Below, piece after piece: positions 14,864 to 15,779 of a DNA stretch of 15,779 nucleotides. Position numbers and translations under genes: made by a program. Where the stretch lies: the NCBI GenBank assembly GCA_027069645.1, contig JALXEI010000204.1:1-15779 (forward strand), written 5' to 3'. This DNA is from Hyphomicrobiales bacterium (GTDB taxonomy: Bacteria; Pseudomonadota; Alphaproteobacteria; Rhizobiales; JAKIUO01). Numbering within the stretch: position 1 is the stretch's first letter; every line of letters begins with the position of its first letter. The notes under the pieces were generated by a model. The model was not told the origin of the DNA and searched no databases. It saw only the letters and a program-made list of their open reading frames with translations.

Positions 14864-15779
14864 ATGGCAGAACAGGTTATGAACGAGGCTGGCAATACAA
14901 CAGACGGTGGCGGGGTGCCTTATAATCGCCCGGACACACTTGAGCGCCTGCTGGCGCACTGGGCCGCACTCTCCCCGCACAAAACCTGCCTGGTTGATCC
15001 ACCAAACCGCAACCTGATCGAGCGACGATCCGATAATCTGCCGCAATACAGGTTTACCTTCAAAACCCTGAATGAGACCGTGAACGACTTCGCCTTGCGG
15101 TTTCATGCCATTGGCTTGCAACCCGGTGACTATATCGGTATGCAACTTGCCAATTTTATTGAAGCTCCTGTCCTTGTGCTGGCGGCGATGCGGGCGGGAC
15201 TGGTGCCCTGTCTGATCCCCCTGTCCTGGTCCATAGAGGATATTGCACGCTCGTTTGAACGGCTGAAACCTGTTGCACTGGCGAGTTGCGGACAGATAGA
15301 AGATCAAAACCTTTCCCACAATATGCGCGAACTGGCCTTTTCTCATCTGCACATCCGCTTTGTGCTGGGGGCCGGCTATGATATCGCCGATGGCGTCACC
15401 GATCTCACGCCCCTGCTTTCGCGCTCCGAGACCGAAAGAAAACCGGCTTTGCTTTCCCCGGCCGCTTCCGGTTACGATATTAATGATATTGCCCTTGTCA
15501 CCTATATTGATCCTCTTACCCCTGTTCCTCATAGCAATGGACAAATCCTTTCTGGCGGATTGTTGCACGTACTGGAAACCGGCCTGTCTACAAGTGATGA
15601 AATTCTCGATGCCTGGCCGCTCTCCTCCCTGCCCGGACTGACGGCTCACCTTTATCCCTGGTTAATATCGGGAAGCTGCCTTTCACTACACCAGCCGTTT
15701 CAGTTCGATATATTGAGTGCACAATTACAAGAGGAGAAATACAGCTATTTTGCCGGTCCCGCTCAGGTCATTGGCCGGT
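14864..15779 (+). CDS. AMP-ligase-like protein with degenerate A3 motif, 3' end outside the window
   Basis: An open frame runs to the window edge (305 codons seen). Its first part looks like class I adenylate-forming enzymes: T-L-E-R-L-L-A-H-W-A-A-L-S-P-H-K-T-C near 20-40, a Y-R-F-T-F-K-T-L segment near 62, L-Q-P-G-D-Y-I-G-M-Q-L-A-N near 85-97, and A-A-M-R-A-G-L-V-P near 106-114. The A3 phosphate-binding loop, normally T/S-S-G-T-T-G-x-P-K, reads I-D-P-L-T-P-V-P-H (215-223), and the later P-L-S-S-L-P-G-L and F-A-G-P-A-Q-V-I regions align again. It is therefore probably a non-catalytic member or one with altered chemistry. Starts at 14864 and 14879 are both in frame, and neither has a strong Shine-Dalgarno. 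It follows the YejA-like gene by 27 or 42 nt, so co-transcription is likely. Confidence 0.75.
   Translation, partial: MAEQVMNEAGNTTDGGGVPYNRPDTLERLLAHWAALSPHKTCLVDPPNRNLIERRSDNLPQYRFTFKTLNETVNDFALRFHAIGLQPGDYIGMQLANFIEAPVLVLAAMRAGLVPCLIPLSWSIEDIARSFERLKPVALASCGQIEDQNLSHNMRELAFSHLHIRFVLGAGYDIADGVTDLTPLLSRSETERKPALLSPAASGYDINDIALVTYIDPLTPVPHSNGQILSGGLLHVLETGLSTSDEILDAWPLSSLPGLTAHLYPWLISGSCLSLHQPFQFDILSAQLQEEKYSYFAGPAQVIGR

Noticed and set aside
14840..15649. A 269-codon minus-strand frame at the right end
   Set aside because: The plus strand carries a frame open to the window edge with AMP-ligase-like sequence and a sensible operon position. The minus peptide is a shadow.

Overview
This window reads as ordinary chromosome of an alphaproteobacterium. 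The signs are a UbiH/COQ6-type hydroxylase with the P-I-G-A-Q-G-L-N motif, an IalB-family periplasmic protein, a glnB-glnA operon behind a sigma-54-type promoter, and a DUF2066 / CDP-alcohol phosphatidyltransferase / AI-2E permease cluster divergent from purM-purN. Base composition is close to half G+C by eye. I cannot place it below class level. I see no rRNA, tRNA, CRISPR array, insertion sequence or integrase.

Left part (37-5029). Three minus-strand genes (DUF2066 protein, PgsA-like phosphatidyltransferase, AI-2E permease) read leftwards away from purM-purN, which encode two steps of purine synthesis.

Middle (5039-9416). A secreted protein with about ten TPRs and an unassigned C-terminal domain converges on purN. 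To its right is the nitrogen module: a good -24/-12 promoter at 7124-7139, glnB (PII), a 408-nt linker and glnA (type I glutamine synthetase with its adenylylation tyrosine), closed by a strong intrinsic terminator. PII and GS belong to one regulatory circuit: UTase acts on PII, PII acts on NtrB/NtrC and GlnE, and GlnE acts on GS. The linker is unusual. It has no stop codon in the glnA frame, glnB is in the same frame, and a single TAG separates the two genes.

Right part (9537-15779). A UbiH-family FAD hydroxylase and an LpxL-family acyltransferase read rightwards and converge on a minus-strand IalB-family gene, with a terminator hairpin between them. A 359-bp spacer with several repeats follows. 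Then come a YejA-like oligopeptide-binding protein and, 27-42 nt later, an incomplete gene for an AMP-ligase-like protein that runs off the window. That protein keeps the fold's flanking sequence but has lost the P-loop-like A3 motif.

The main points for follow-up are the open glnB-glnA linker with its hairpin and the probable AMP-ligase pseudoenzyme paired with a solute-binding protein. Neither is shown here to be a new system.
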